Assembly: GCA_050694055.1 (NCBI GenBank)
Contig: JBOGWX010000134.1
Location: 1-13,195, forward strand
Direction: 5' to 3'
Origin: WHSV01 sp050694055
GTDB lineage: Bacteria > Actinomycetota > CADDZG01 > WHSQ01
Length of the DNA: 13,195 bases
The notes under the pieces were generated by a model. That model ran no database searches. It had not been told where the DNA came from and saw only the letters and a program-made list of their open reading frames with translations. Position numbers and translations under genes: made by a program. Numbering within the stretch: position 1 is the first letter of the stretch; every line of letters starts with the position of its first letter. Positions 1 to 5,844 of this stretch are shown in pieces.

Positions 1-223
1 GAACAATCCCCCTCCCGACCGCCTGGCAGAGCCTTCTCGAGTCACAAGCGACGACTGCCCCCAAGGTCATTGCCTACTCATACCTGAATCACCGTTCAAC
101 GTCATCTACCTTGATCGATTGTTTGGGAAAGGCCTTCGGAGCGGCGCGCGACAATGCTCCTTCTTATTCATATGTCCCAAAAGTCGGTTCCTGCGGTCGC
201 CATTTTGCTCGCCGTCCTGCGGC
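1..223. other. Left-edge intergenic stretch, no supported gene
   Basis: This stretch lies downstream of the minus-strand sugar dehydrogenase. One plus-strand frame stays open from base 2 to a TAG at 241-243. Its translation is rich in Cys, Arg and Ser, has no recognisable motif and runs into the 3' end of the dehydrogenase gene, so I do not call it. A short GC hairpin (CGGCC/GGCCG around TAGC) sits at about 220-233, overlapping the dehydrogenase stop codon. It is too weak and has no T-run, so I do not call it a terminator. Confidence 0.5.
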
Positions 224-1483
224 CTAGCGGCCGACGACCTGTAGGAGTTGGCCACCCGCGAGATCGGTCAAGTACAGCTCTCCTTCTTCGTCGAGTCCGA
301 ACGAACTTATCTGTACGCCACTCTGCAGGAGTTCGATGGGCTCGGTGAAGTCACGGGCCCTCGCGTCGATGCCCCAGATCGTGCCGGAACAGAAGTCGCC
401 GAAGATGTACCCACCGGTGAGCGCCGGCGACTCCTCTCCGCGGTAGACGTAGCCGCCCGTGACCGAGCAACCCAGATCGTGGGTGTAGCCGCTGATCGGC
501 AGCACCTTTTGGCTTCGGTCACACCCTTCTCCGCCGAAGCACTCCCGACCCTCCATGATGTTCCAGCCGTAGTTGAGTCCCGGCTCATCCGCGTCGGTGC
601 GGTTGATCTCCTCGAAGTCCCCCTGACCGACGTCGGCGATCCACAGCTCGTCGGTCTTCGAATCGAAGCTGAAGCGCCAGGGATTGCGCAGGCCATACGC
701 CCAGACCTCGGGCGCGCCTCCCCCATCCGCAAAGGGATTGTCGTCGGGGATCCCGTACCGGTCGCCCGAATCGACGTCCACCCGGAGCAACTTGCCAAGC
801 AGCGCGTTGGTGTCCTGGCCGTTGCCCTCGGGATCCCCTGCGCTGCCGCCATCGCCCGTTGCGATATAGAGGAAATTATCGGGCCCAAAGGCGAGCTGTC
901 CCCCGTTGTGATTTGCGAAGGGCTGGTCGAACTGCAGCAGGGGGCGGGCCGATTCTCGGTCCGCCACATCCGGATCATCCGAGGTGCCAAGCTCCGAGAT
1001 GACCGTGTCGCCGTTGACATCTGTGTAGTTGATGAAAAAACGACCGTTGCTCCGGTAGTTGGGGTGAAAAGCCAATCCCAACAGTCCCTGCTCTCCCCCC
1101 GAGACGATCGCTTCGCTGACATCGAGGAAGGGTTCCTCGAGGATCTCGCCGTCGCTCAAGATCCTGATGGCGCCGGTCTGTTCGACCACGAAAAGCCGTC
1201 CGCTGCCATCGCCCGCATGGGTGACGCCGAGGGGAGACTCGAAACCCTCGGATATCAGCTCCAGGTCCATGCGCGCCGACTCGGGGTCGAAGGATTCCGA
1301 TCCAGGGGCCCGGCGTGGCTCCCGGTCCGGCGTTTCTGGTTGGGGGCTCGAACGCTCGGGGGGTCGAACCGCATCCGTGTCGCTCGTTCCATCCTCGTTG
1401 CATCCAACCAGCACAAGTGCCGCAATGAACACGGGCAGCGTGACAAGTCTGAGATGCGAGCTATGCGTGGTCATGGAGCCCAT
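224..1483 (-). CDS. Lipoprotein PQQ-dependent sugar dehydrogenase (glucose/sorbosone dehydrogenase family)
   Basis: The 419-residue product is an exported six-bladed beta-propeller of the GSDH/aldose sugar dehydrogenase (YliI/Asd-like) family. Members oxidise sugars or alcohols with PQQ and pass electrons to quinone or cytochrome. The N-terminus has a hydrophobic segment (residues about 13-27) ending in the lipobox LVGC, so Cys28 is the probable lipid anchor. A Ser/Pro/Glu-rich linker follows (about 29-70), then the propeller (about 73-418). NHNGG (191-195) holds the family's catalytic base, His192. Other hallmarks are ATGDGG, NGQDTNALLGKLLRVD, YGIPDDNP, WAYGLRNPWRFSFD, ADVGQ and GLNYGWNIMEG. 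The start at 1483 is taken for the full signal peptide; Met4 (1474) is an alternative because neither has a strong SD. The gene is divergent from the ornithine cyclodeaminase-like gene across 65 bp. Family is confident; the substrate and real PQQ use are not shown by sequence. Confidence 0.93.
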   Translation of the reverse strand: MGSMTTHSSHLRLVTLPVFIAALVLVGCNEDGTSDTDAVRPPERSSPQPETPDREPRRAPGSESFDPESARMDLELISEGFESPLGVTHAGDGSGRLFVVEQTGAIRILSDGEILEEPFLDVSEAIVSGGEQGLLGLAFHPNYRSNGRFFINYTDVNGDTVISELGTSDDPDVADRESARPLLQFDQPFANHNGGQLAFGPDNFLYIATGDGGSAGDPEGNGQDTNALLGKLLRVDVDSGDRYGIPDDNPFADGGGAPEVWAYGLRNPWRFSFDSKTDELWIADVGQGDFEEINRTDADEPGLNYGWNIMEGRECFGGEGCDRSQKVLPISGYTHDLGCSVTGGYVYRGEESPALTGGYIFGDFCSGTIWGIDARARDFTEPIELLQSGVQISSFGLDEEGELYLTDLAGGQLLQVVGR

Positions 1484-1548
1484 CTTCGCAATGGTTCGGC
1501 TTTAGTAGCGCTCTTTTCTGCTCGCCCCAGATGAGCTAGAACACGAGG

Positions 1549-2499
1549 GTGAACAACGACGTGGTGGTCTTCGACTACGCGGCAGTCCTGCGCGCCGTGA
1601 CACCCGAGCGGGCCATCGAGCGCGTCCGCGACGGCTTCATCCGATACGCGAAGCACGAATGGACGATGCCCGCCAAGATCTATCTGGACAGCCCGCCGCA
1701 CGGCGACTTCCGCGCCATGCCCGCAGCGGGTGACGGCCTTGCGATCCTCAAGTGGGTGACGTCGTTTCCGAGCAATGCAATTCGCGGCCTCCCGACGGTG
1801 ACGGGAACGATCCTCGTAAGCGACGCGGACACGGGCCGCTGGCTTGCGCTCATGGATGGAAGGTCGGTCACCGCTCTGCGCACGGGGGCCGCGGCCGCGA
1901 TCGCGGCCCAGGCGCTCGAGAGCGATGGCTCCGAGACGGTGGGAATCATCGGCTGTGGGTTGCACGGCCGCTGGGCGGCAATGTGCCTGAAGGCCGCCGG
2001 TTACGACGACGGCGTCTGCGCCGACCGCAATCCTGCGGCCGCGCGAGAGCTGGCCGCCGATCTGGGATGGCGTGCGGGAGACGCGGCCGACGCACTCGGA
2101 TGCGACGTCGTCACGTTGGTGACCCCAGGTTACGAGCCGGTCGTGAGCGAGGACAAGCTAAGGCCCGGAATGCACATCAACGCACTCGGCGCAGACGGTC
2201 CCGGCAAGGCCGAGGTCGAGCCGGGCGCCGTGGTGCGCTGCGAGCTCTACTGCGACGAATGGCACCAGGCGAGTCACGGAGGCGAGCTCACAGGAGTGGT
2301 CGGTGCCGGCTTGGTTTCGAGGCAGCAGGTGACCGAACTGGGCGAAGTGCTCACCGGAGCGTCGACCGGGCGGACCTCGGACGAGGTCGTCACCCTGTTC
2401 GACTCGACGGGGCTCGCAATTCAGGATCTGGCAGTCGCGCGTGCGGTGCTCGAGGAGTTCGAAGAAGGCCGCCTCGAGGTACCGACGATCTCACTTTGA
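1549..2499 (+). CDS. Ornithine cyclodeaminase / mu-crystallin family protein
   Basis: The 316-residue product matches the full length of the ornithine cyclodeaminase/mu-crystallin family. These are NAD(P)-dependent enzymes that deaminate ornithine to proline, or reduce or form cyclic imines and related amino acids. The N-terminal half carries MPAKIYLDSPPHGDFRAMPA and KWVTSFPSN (substrate pocket, with the conserved Lys), followed by GLPTVTGTILVSDADTG and MDGRSVTALRTGAAAA. The Rossmann motif GIIGCGLHGRWAA is at about 133-145. The conserved C-terminal signature DSTGLAIQDLAVA is near 284-296. The start is GTG. A GAGG directly abuts it, too close for a normal SD, and a TAGAAC box ends 6 nt upstream, so leaderless translation is possible. 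Family members differ in substrate, so ornithine should not be assumed. Confidence 0.92.
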   Translation: MNNDVVVFDYAAVLRAVTPERAIERVRDGFIRYAKHEWTMPAKIYLDSPPHGDFRAMPAAGDGLAILKWVTSFPSNAIRGLPTVTGTILVSDADTGRWLALMDGRSVTALRTGAAAAIAAQALESDGSETVGIIGCGLHGRWAAMCLKAAGYDDGVCADRNPAAARELAADLGWRAGDAADALGCDVVTLVTPGYEPVVSEDKLRPGMHINALGADGPGKAEVEPGAVVRCELYCDEWHQASHGGELTGVVGAGLVSRQQVTELGEVLTGASTGRTSDEVVTLFDSTGLAIQDLAVARAVLEEFEEGRLEVPTISL

Positions 2500-2662
2500 G
2501 ACGACGCTCTCTGCCCGGGGTACTCGCTCTACGACGAGAGCATGTGGCCCGCTTGAGTTCGCTCGTGATAGTACCGATGGTAGGGGTAAGGGAATCCAGA
2601 AGGTTGTCCTGTGATTATCTCGCAGAGAGCCGCCATACCAACAATGACGTTGGGGGAACAAC
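2500..2662. other. Intergenic leader with small hairpin
   Basis: No gene is seen here. A hairpin GCTCT-acgacg-AGAGC lies at about 2529-2544, shortly after the cyclodeaminase-family stop. It may be a weak transcription stop, but no T-run follows. A GGGGGA purine tract at about 2652-2657 is the likely SD for the GTG start at 2663. Confidence 0.35.
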
Positions 2663-2983
2663 GTGAACAGTGACGGCAGCATCGCGGTAAACGACCACAC
2701 CGCCCCACCTCCCGTGGCTCCCGTATGGGGAGCGGATCACTGCCTCGTCGACAGGGAGTGGTCGAGCTTTCGTGATTACCTGGCAGACCGGGCGGACGAC
2801 ACCGTCCGCGTCGTGTTGTCAATCGCAGAGGTCGAGCGCATCATCGAGCGGCGCCTTCCTGCCGAGGCGGCCCTCCCACAATGGTGGTCGAATTGCCCAC
2901 AGCTCGGCGAGTGCGGTCGCGGAAAGGCATGGTACGTGAGCGGCATGCCGGGCCACTACCTAATCGAACTGGTGCGCTGCTGA
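2663..2983 (+). CDS. Small DUF7662-like protein
   Basis: The 106-residue protein is of unknown function. Residues about 30-105 fit the pattern I associate with DUF7662-type domains. A hydrophobic strand and helix (VRVVLSIAEVERIIERRLP) are followed by an LP.EA element, an invariant-looking WWSN, and an AW..SGM..Y segment near the C-terminus. The first 28 residues are a Pro/Ala-rich, probably disordered tail. There is no signal peptide or membrane segment. The GTG start is preceded by GGGGGAAC at suitable spacing. The gene stands alone between the cyclodeaminase-family gene and a GNAT gene. The family assignment is from memory of the motif pattern, so treat the name as tentative. The coding call is better supported because motif order, start and length agree. 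Confidence 0.7.
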   Translation: MNSDGSIAVNDHTAPPPVAPVWGADHCLVDREWSSFRDYLADRADDTVRVVLSIAEVERIIERRLPAEAALPQWWSNCPQLGECGRGKAWYVSGMPGHYLIELVRC

Positions 2984-3026
2984 GGCTTGCCACTTCCGGC
3001 TCGATTCATGTCACCCTGATCGGTGA

Positions 3027-3545
3027 GTGAGCGCTTCTTTCGGGATCAGACCCGTTCGTAAGGACGAGTACGCCATCGCGGGCGACATCGTAGCGCGCGC
3101 CTATGCGGCAGCGGCCCGCGATGCCGGCGTGGCTTTCGAGGAACAGGAGTACGACGGATTGCGAGACGTGGCAGCGCGCGTGTCGCACTCCCTCGTGCTC
3201 GTCTCCACCTCGGGTGCGCGCGTGGTCGGATCCGTGACCTACGTAGGTGACGAGTCTTCTCCCCTGGCTGAATTCGATGGTGGTGACACGGCCGGAATCC
3301 GGATGCTTGCAGTTGACCCCGAACTACAGAAGCAAGGGATCGCGCAGGCGCTCGTGACGGAGTGCGTGGCACGGGCGCTCTCAGAGGGCAAAAAGCGGAT
3401 CGTCCTGCACACGCTCGAGTGGATGACCGGCGCCCGCCGCCTCTACGAGAGCTTTGGCTTCCTCCGCACGCCCGAGCTCGACCTCGAGTTTCCAGGCCTT
3501 CATCTGATGGCATTCGTGAAAAGGACCGGGAATGGGACTAAATAG
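3027..3545 (+). CDS. GNAT family N-acetyltransferase
   Basis: The 172-residue cytoplasmic protein has the GNAT fold, which transfers acetyl from acetyl-CoA to an amine. The acetyl-CoA binding motif A is clear at about residues 92-118: GIRMLAVDPELQKQGIAQAL, where QKQGIA stands for the usual R/Q-x-x-G-x-G/A. Motif B follows with IVLHTLEWMTGARRLYESFGF. The N-terminal half (IRPVRKDEYAIAGDIVARAY) is the usual beta1-alpha1 region. The GTG start begins MSASFGIRPV; no strong SD is evident. The acceptor substrate cannot be told from sequence. The gene lies 43 bp after the DUF7662-like gene on the same strand, so co-transcription is possible. Confidence 0.9.
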   Translation: MSASFGIRPVRKDEYAIAGDIVARAYAAAARDAGVAFEEQEYDGLRDVAARVSHSLVLVSTSGARVVGSVTYVGDESSPLAEFDGGDTAGIRMLAVDPELQKQGIAQALVTECVARALSEGKKRIVLHTLEWMTGARRLYESFGFLRTPELDLEFPGLHLMAFVKRTGNGTK

Positions 3546-3652
3546 CATATGGTTACAGGGAGAGGCGGCGTCACCATCAGCGGCGCCACCTGGAACTAGA
3601 ACGTGAGTGTGGTTGTGCCATCGCCCTTCCTTACCTCGTTCCTGAGTATTAA

Positions 3653-3660
3653 GGGAGGTG
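3653..3660 (+). promoter_or_regulatory. Strong Shine-Dalgarno deciding the cspA-like start
   Basis: GGGAGGTG ends 5 nt before the ATG at 3666. It selects that ATG over the upstream in-frame GTG at 3603, which would add 21 residues absent from cold-shock proteins. Confidence 0.8.
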
Positions 3661-3665
3661 TACAT

Positions 3666-3872
3666 ATGGCAACCGGAACAGTGAAGTGGTTCAACGACGC
3701 CAAGGGTTATGGATTCATTACTCCTGACGACGAGTCCAAGGATCTCTTCGTTCATCACACCAGCATCAGCGGCGACGGCTACAAGAGTCTCCCCGAGGGT
3801 GCGAAGGTCGAATTCGACGCACGTGCCGGGGCCAAGGGCCCGGAGGCGACGAACGTCGTGACGATCTCCTAG
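3666..3872 (+). CDS. cspA: Cold-shock protein, CspA family
   Basis: The 68-residue single-domain OB-fold protein binds single-stranded RNA or DNA and acts as an RNA chaperone. The sequence opens MATGTVKWFNDAKGYGFI and contains both nucleic-acid-binding motifs, RNP1 (KGYGFI, about 13-18) and RNP2 (LFVHH, about 28-32). It ends in the conserved GPEATNVV. Length is exactly that of the family. The SD at 3653-3660 is near perfect, consistent with high expression, and a terminator hairpin follows at once, so this is probably a monocistronic unit. The 120-bp leader between the GNAT stop and the ATG holds no obvious conserved cold-box. The symbol denotes the family; which csp paralogue it is cannot be told. 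Confidence 0.96.
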   Translation: MATGTVKWFNDAKGYGFITPDDESKDLFVHHTSISGDGYKSLPEGAKVEFDARAGAKGPEATNVVTIS

Positions 3873-3887
3873 AGCTCAACCGTGTGG

Positions 3888-3917
3888 AGCCGTGGCGGAC
3901 AGCGTGTCGCCACGGCT
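3888..3917 (+). terminator. Probable intrinsic terminator after the cold-shock gene
   Basis: A perfect 10-bp stem (AGCCGTGGCG with CGCCACGGCT) extends by three more pairs (ACA/TGT) past a one-base bulge, with a GCG loop. It lies 16 nt after the cold-shock stop. Only a short TCC follows instead of a T-run, as is common in high-GC actinobacteria. Confidence 0.7.
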
Positions 3918-4012
3918 TCCGTATGCGCGGACCCTGGCATCTGAGGTTTCCTGGGTTGGGATCATGATCGACGCGGCCGCGAGGCCGCACATGTCTTAGG
4001 AGGGAGAGCACC

Positions 4013-4402
4013 GTGACGCACGAGCAAGTGAGCGAGTGGCTGGCGCGCTACAACAGAGCGTGGGAGACCTACGACGTCGCTGAGATCGGCTCGCTGTTCG
4101 CCGCCGATGCCGAGTACCGTTTCCACCCCTATGACGAACCGGTCCGCGGACGTGAAGCGATAGTGGCGGCGTGGCTGGCCCCCGAGGCGCGCGATGAGCC
4201 CGGTACCTACGAGGGTGAATATCGAGCGATCGCTGTCGATGGCGACAAGGCGGTTGCTACCGGCACTTCCACGTACCGCCGTCCGGATGGCTCCATCGAT
4301 CGCATCTACGACAACTGCTTCGTAATTCAGTTCGACGACGAGGGTCGTTGCTCGAGCTTCACCGAGTGGTACATGCGGCGCCCACCTGCGTCAGAGATAT
4401 GA
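4013..4402 (+). CDS. SnoaL-like / NTF2-superfamily protein
   Basis: The 129-residue cytoplasmic protein has the cone-shaped alpha+beta fold of the SnoaL/NTF2 superfamily, which includes small polyketide cyclases, isomerases and many uncharacterised proteins. It shows the typical order: helix WLARYNRAWETYD, then IGSLFAADAEYRFHPYDEPVRGREAIVAAW, then beta strands ending FTEWYMRRP. The GTG start has AGGAGGGAGA about 6 nt upstream. Its stop overlaps the next gene's start in ATGA, so the two are translationally coupled. The fold-level call is strong. A catalytic role is not established, since many members lack a defined active site. Confidence 0.88.
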   Translation: MTHEQVSEWLARYNRAWETYDVAEIGSLFAADAEYRFHPYDEPVRGREAIVAAWLAPEARDEPGTYEGEYRAIAVDGDKAVATGTSTYRRPDGSIDRIYDNCFVIQFDDEGRCSSFTEWYMRRPPASEI

Positions 4403-4887
4403 CCACGGGGACTCGAGGCTCTCCGAGCAAGTTGCTCCTACGAGATGTCAGGGAAGAAGACCTCCCGGTCTTCTTCGAACATCAGCGGGACCACGACGCT
4501 AACGAGATGGCGGCCTTCCCCGCTCGTGACAGAGACGCTCACATGGCGCATTGGGCCCGGATCCTCGCCGACGAAACCGTCGCTAAGAAGACCATCGTCA
4601 GCGACGACGAGGTGGCGGGCAACATCGTCGGCTGGATTCAGGACGGCAGGCGGGAAATCGGCTACTGGGTGGGCAAGGCGCACTGGGGCAGGGGGATCGC
4701 CACGGAGGCGGTAAGACAGTTCCTGGTCGACGTATCGGAGCGCCCTCTCTACGCCTCTGTCGCGAAGCACAACCTCGGCTCGATCCGGGTGTTGCAGAAA
4801 TGCGGGTTCGCCATCCGGAGTGAGCCGGGGGCTGCGCCCACTCCCGCCGACGGAATCGAAGAAGTGCTCCTCGAGCTCAGGAGCTAG
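4399..4887 (+). CDS. GNAT family acetyltransferase, RimJ/RimL-like
   Basis: The 162-residue product is a GNAT enzyme of the RimJ/RimL-type branch, which acetylates protein N-termini or small amines. Motif A reads EIGYWVGKAHWGRGIATEAV (about 87-106), with W-G-R-G-I-A as the acetyl-CoA phosphate loop. Motif B is ASVAKHNLGSIRVLQKCGF (about 118-136), the usual N..S..V..K.GF signature. The open frame runs further upstream to 4348. I choose the ATG at 4399 because it overlaps the preceding stop (ATGA), as in coupled operons, and gives the normal N-terminus LLLRDVREEDLPVFF. Pairing with the SnoaL-like gene suggests shared expression, not a known pathway. Confidence 0.9.
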   Translation: MTTGTRGSPSKLLLRDVREEDLPVFFEHQRDHDANEMAAFPARDRDAHMAHWARILADETVAKKTIVSDDEVAGNIVGWIQDGRREIGYWVGKAHWGRGIATEAVRQFLVDVSERPLYASVAKHNLGSIRVLQKCGFAIRSEPGAAPTPADGIEEVLLELRS

Positions 4888-4917
4888 GCGAACCGTTGCC
4901 ATCCTCCGTCTGCCGCC

Positions 4918-5439
4918 TCAGTCCAGGGGCTCCAACCTGTAGCTGCCGTCCTCCTCGCTCACCAGCACACCGGCCCCCTTGGAGAGCGGCTCGATTATCT
5001 CGCCGGTGAGGCCGTAGAGCGCAACCTCCAGCATCGGTGAGTGCCCGACGACGAGGGCGCTACCCCCCTCGGGAAGATTGGCGAAAGCGTCCTCGAGCGC
5101 GCCGCCCAAGATCTCGGATTCCTCGGCGACCAGGTCCGGAGCGACCCTTCGAAACGACTCGATGTCTCCGGCGCCCGCAGCCTGGTAGGCGGCCTTCCAG
5201 CGATCCTCGACGTCGCTCCTGAACCGAGCATCGACGACGACCCCTCCCGTCACCTTCGCATTCGAACCGGCGAGGAAGCATGCCAGCGTCTGAGTCGCTC
5301 GCTGCGCCCCCGAGGAGATCGCCGAGTCGTACTCGTCTCTCAGCCTGGATCCCACGCCGAGCGCGTCCCGGACGCCCTCAGGCGTCAAGACGTCGCCGTC
5401 GGCTGCGGTGTGCCTCCTCAACTCCACGCTCCTGGTCAT
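4918..5439 (-). CDS. SixA-like histidine phosphatase family protein
   Basis: The 173-residue protein belongs to the histidine phosphatase (phosphoglycerate-mutase-like) superfamily and is closest in layout to SixA phosphohistidine phosphatases. The nucleophile His10 lies in LRRHT, with Thr where RHG is most usual. The segment DGDVLTPEGVRDA follows. The phosphate-binding Arg47 is in ISSGAQRATQTL. The second catalytic His133 is in VVGHSPMLE. An acidic loop around 106-116 could supply the proton donor. The ATG has a GAGGGGGGG tract a few bases upstream. The gene is convergent with the GNAT gene (30 bp apart) and divergent from the decayed scramblase-like gene. Superfamily is firm; whether it acts on phosphohistidine proteins or on a small phosphoester is open. 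Confidence 0.87.
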   Translation of the reverse strand: MTRSVELRRHTAADGDVLTPEGVRDALGVGSRLRDEYDSAISSGAQRATQTLACFLAGSNAKVTGGVVVDARFRSDVEDRWKAAYQAAGAGDIESFRRVAPDLVAEESEILGGALEDAFANLPEGGSALVVGHSPMLEVALYGLTGEIIEPLSKGAGVLVSEEDGSYRLEPLD

Positions 5440-5511
5440 GGCCCCCCCTCACTCGCTTGTCACCGTCGGCCTCGCTCCGGCGCCGGGCCGCTTTAACTCT
5501 TGGATGAGGCC

Positions 5512-5817
5512 ATGACCTCGCTGCTCGAAGCCCCCCGACTGATAGTCAACCAGAAAGCCAAGTTGGTCGAGCTGACGAACCAGTAGCATCACGAAGTCAG
5601 ACGCAGAACGTAGCTGATCCGCGACCCCGAAGGCACCGAGCTGGGCTTCGTGCAGCAAGAGGGTCAGTCGAAGCTGCGCAAGGTTCTGAGGTTCGTCACC
5701 AATGTGGACCAATACCTCACGCACAAGCTCGGTGTCTACGATAGCCGTGGGGCCAAAATCCTGGAGCTCACGCGACCCGGGCGTGCTGAAGAACAGCCGT
5801 CACACCCGCCGCCTATG
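5512..5817 (+). pseudogene. Decayed, truncated LURP-one/phospholipid-scramblase-like gene
   Basis: The plus strand encodes the N-terminal part of a scramblase/LURP-one-related protein (tubby-like fold) in pieces. The ATG at 5512, preceded by GGATGAGG, reads through LIVNQKAKLVELTNQ to a TAG at 5584. After a second in-frame TAG at 5611 the same frame resumes as DPEGTELGFV, QSKLRKVLRFVTNVDQYLTH, KLGVYD and ILELTRPG (to about 5781). The next expected piece, VLKNSR, is read one base out of frame from 5783, then the frame ends at a TGA (5815-5817). About 100 residues or more of the usual C-terminal half are absent, and the opposite-strand GSDH gene ends at 5845. Removing 27 nt between two TAGC copies (5584 and 5611) restores the spacing expected in the family. 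This explains the region better than any minus-strand frame here. Confidence 0.8.
5584..5614 (+). repeat. TAGC direct repeats bounding a 27-nt in-frame insertion
   Basis: TAGC occurs at 5584-5587 and again at 5611-5614, exactly 27 nt apart. The segment between has no homology to the scramblase-like family expected at this point, while both flanks do. It looks like a small duplication or insertion scar. Both TAGs fall in the reading frame. Confidence 0.45.
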
Positions 5818-5844
5818 AAGAATCCGGCACCCTCGTGCGCGCTG

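Noticed and set aside
248..1534. Long plus-strand open frame opposite the lipoprotein dehydrogenase
   Set aside because: It is antisense to a gene with complete family motifs. Its translation has no domain and arises from high-GC third-position bias.
1752..2666. Arg-rich 304-codon plus-strand frame over the cyclodeaminase-like gene
   Set aside because: Shifted-frame shadow with extreme Arg content, while the overlapping frame carries the whole ornithine cyclodeaminase family pattern.
5584..5613. Amber (TAG) recoding, such as pyrrolysine, in the scramblase-like gene
   Set aside because: Both TAGs fall in or beside a 27-nt insertion not found in the family pattern, and the gene is also frameshifted and truncated downstream. 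Decay is simpler.
5449..5724. 91-codon minus-strand open frame beside the SixA-like gene
   Set aside because: The opposite strand carries recognisable scramblase-like protein blocks. This frame is their complement and has no motif of its own.
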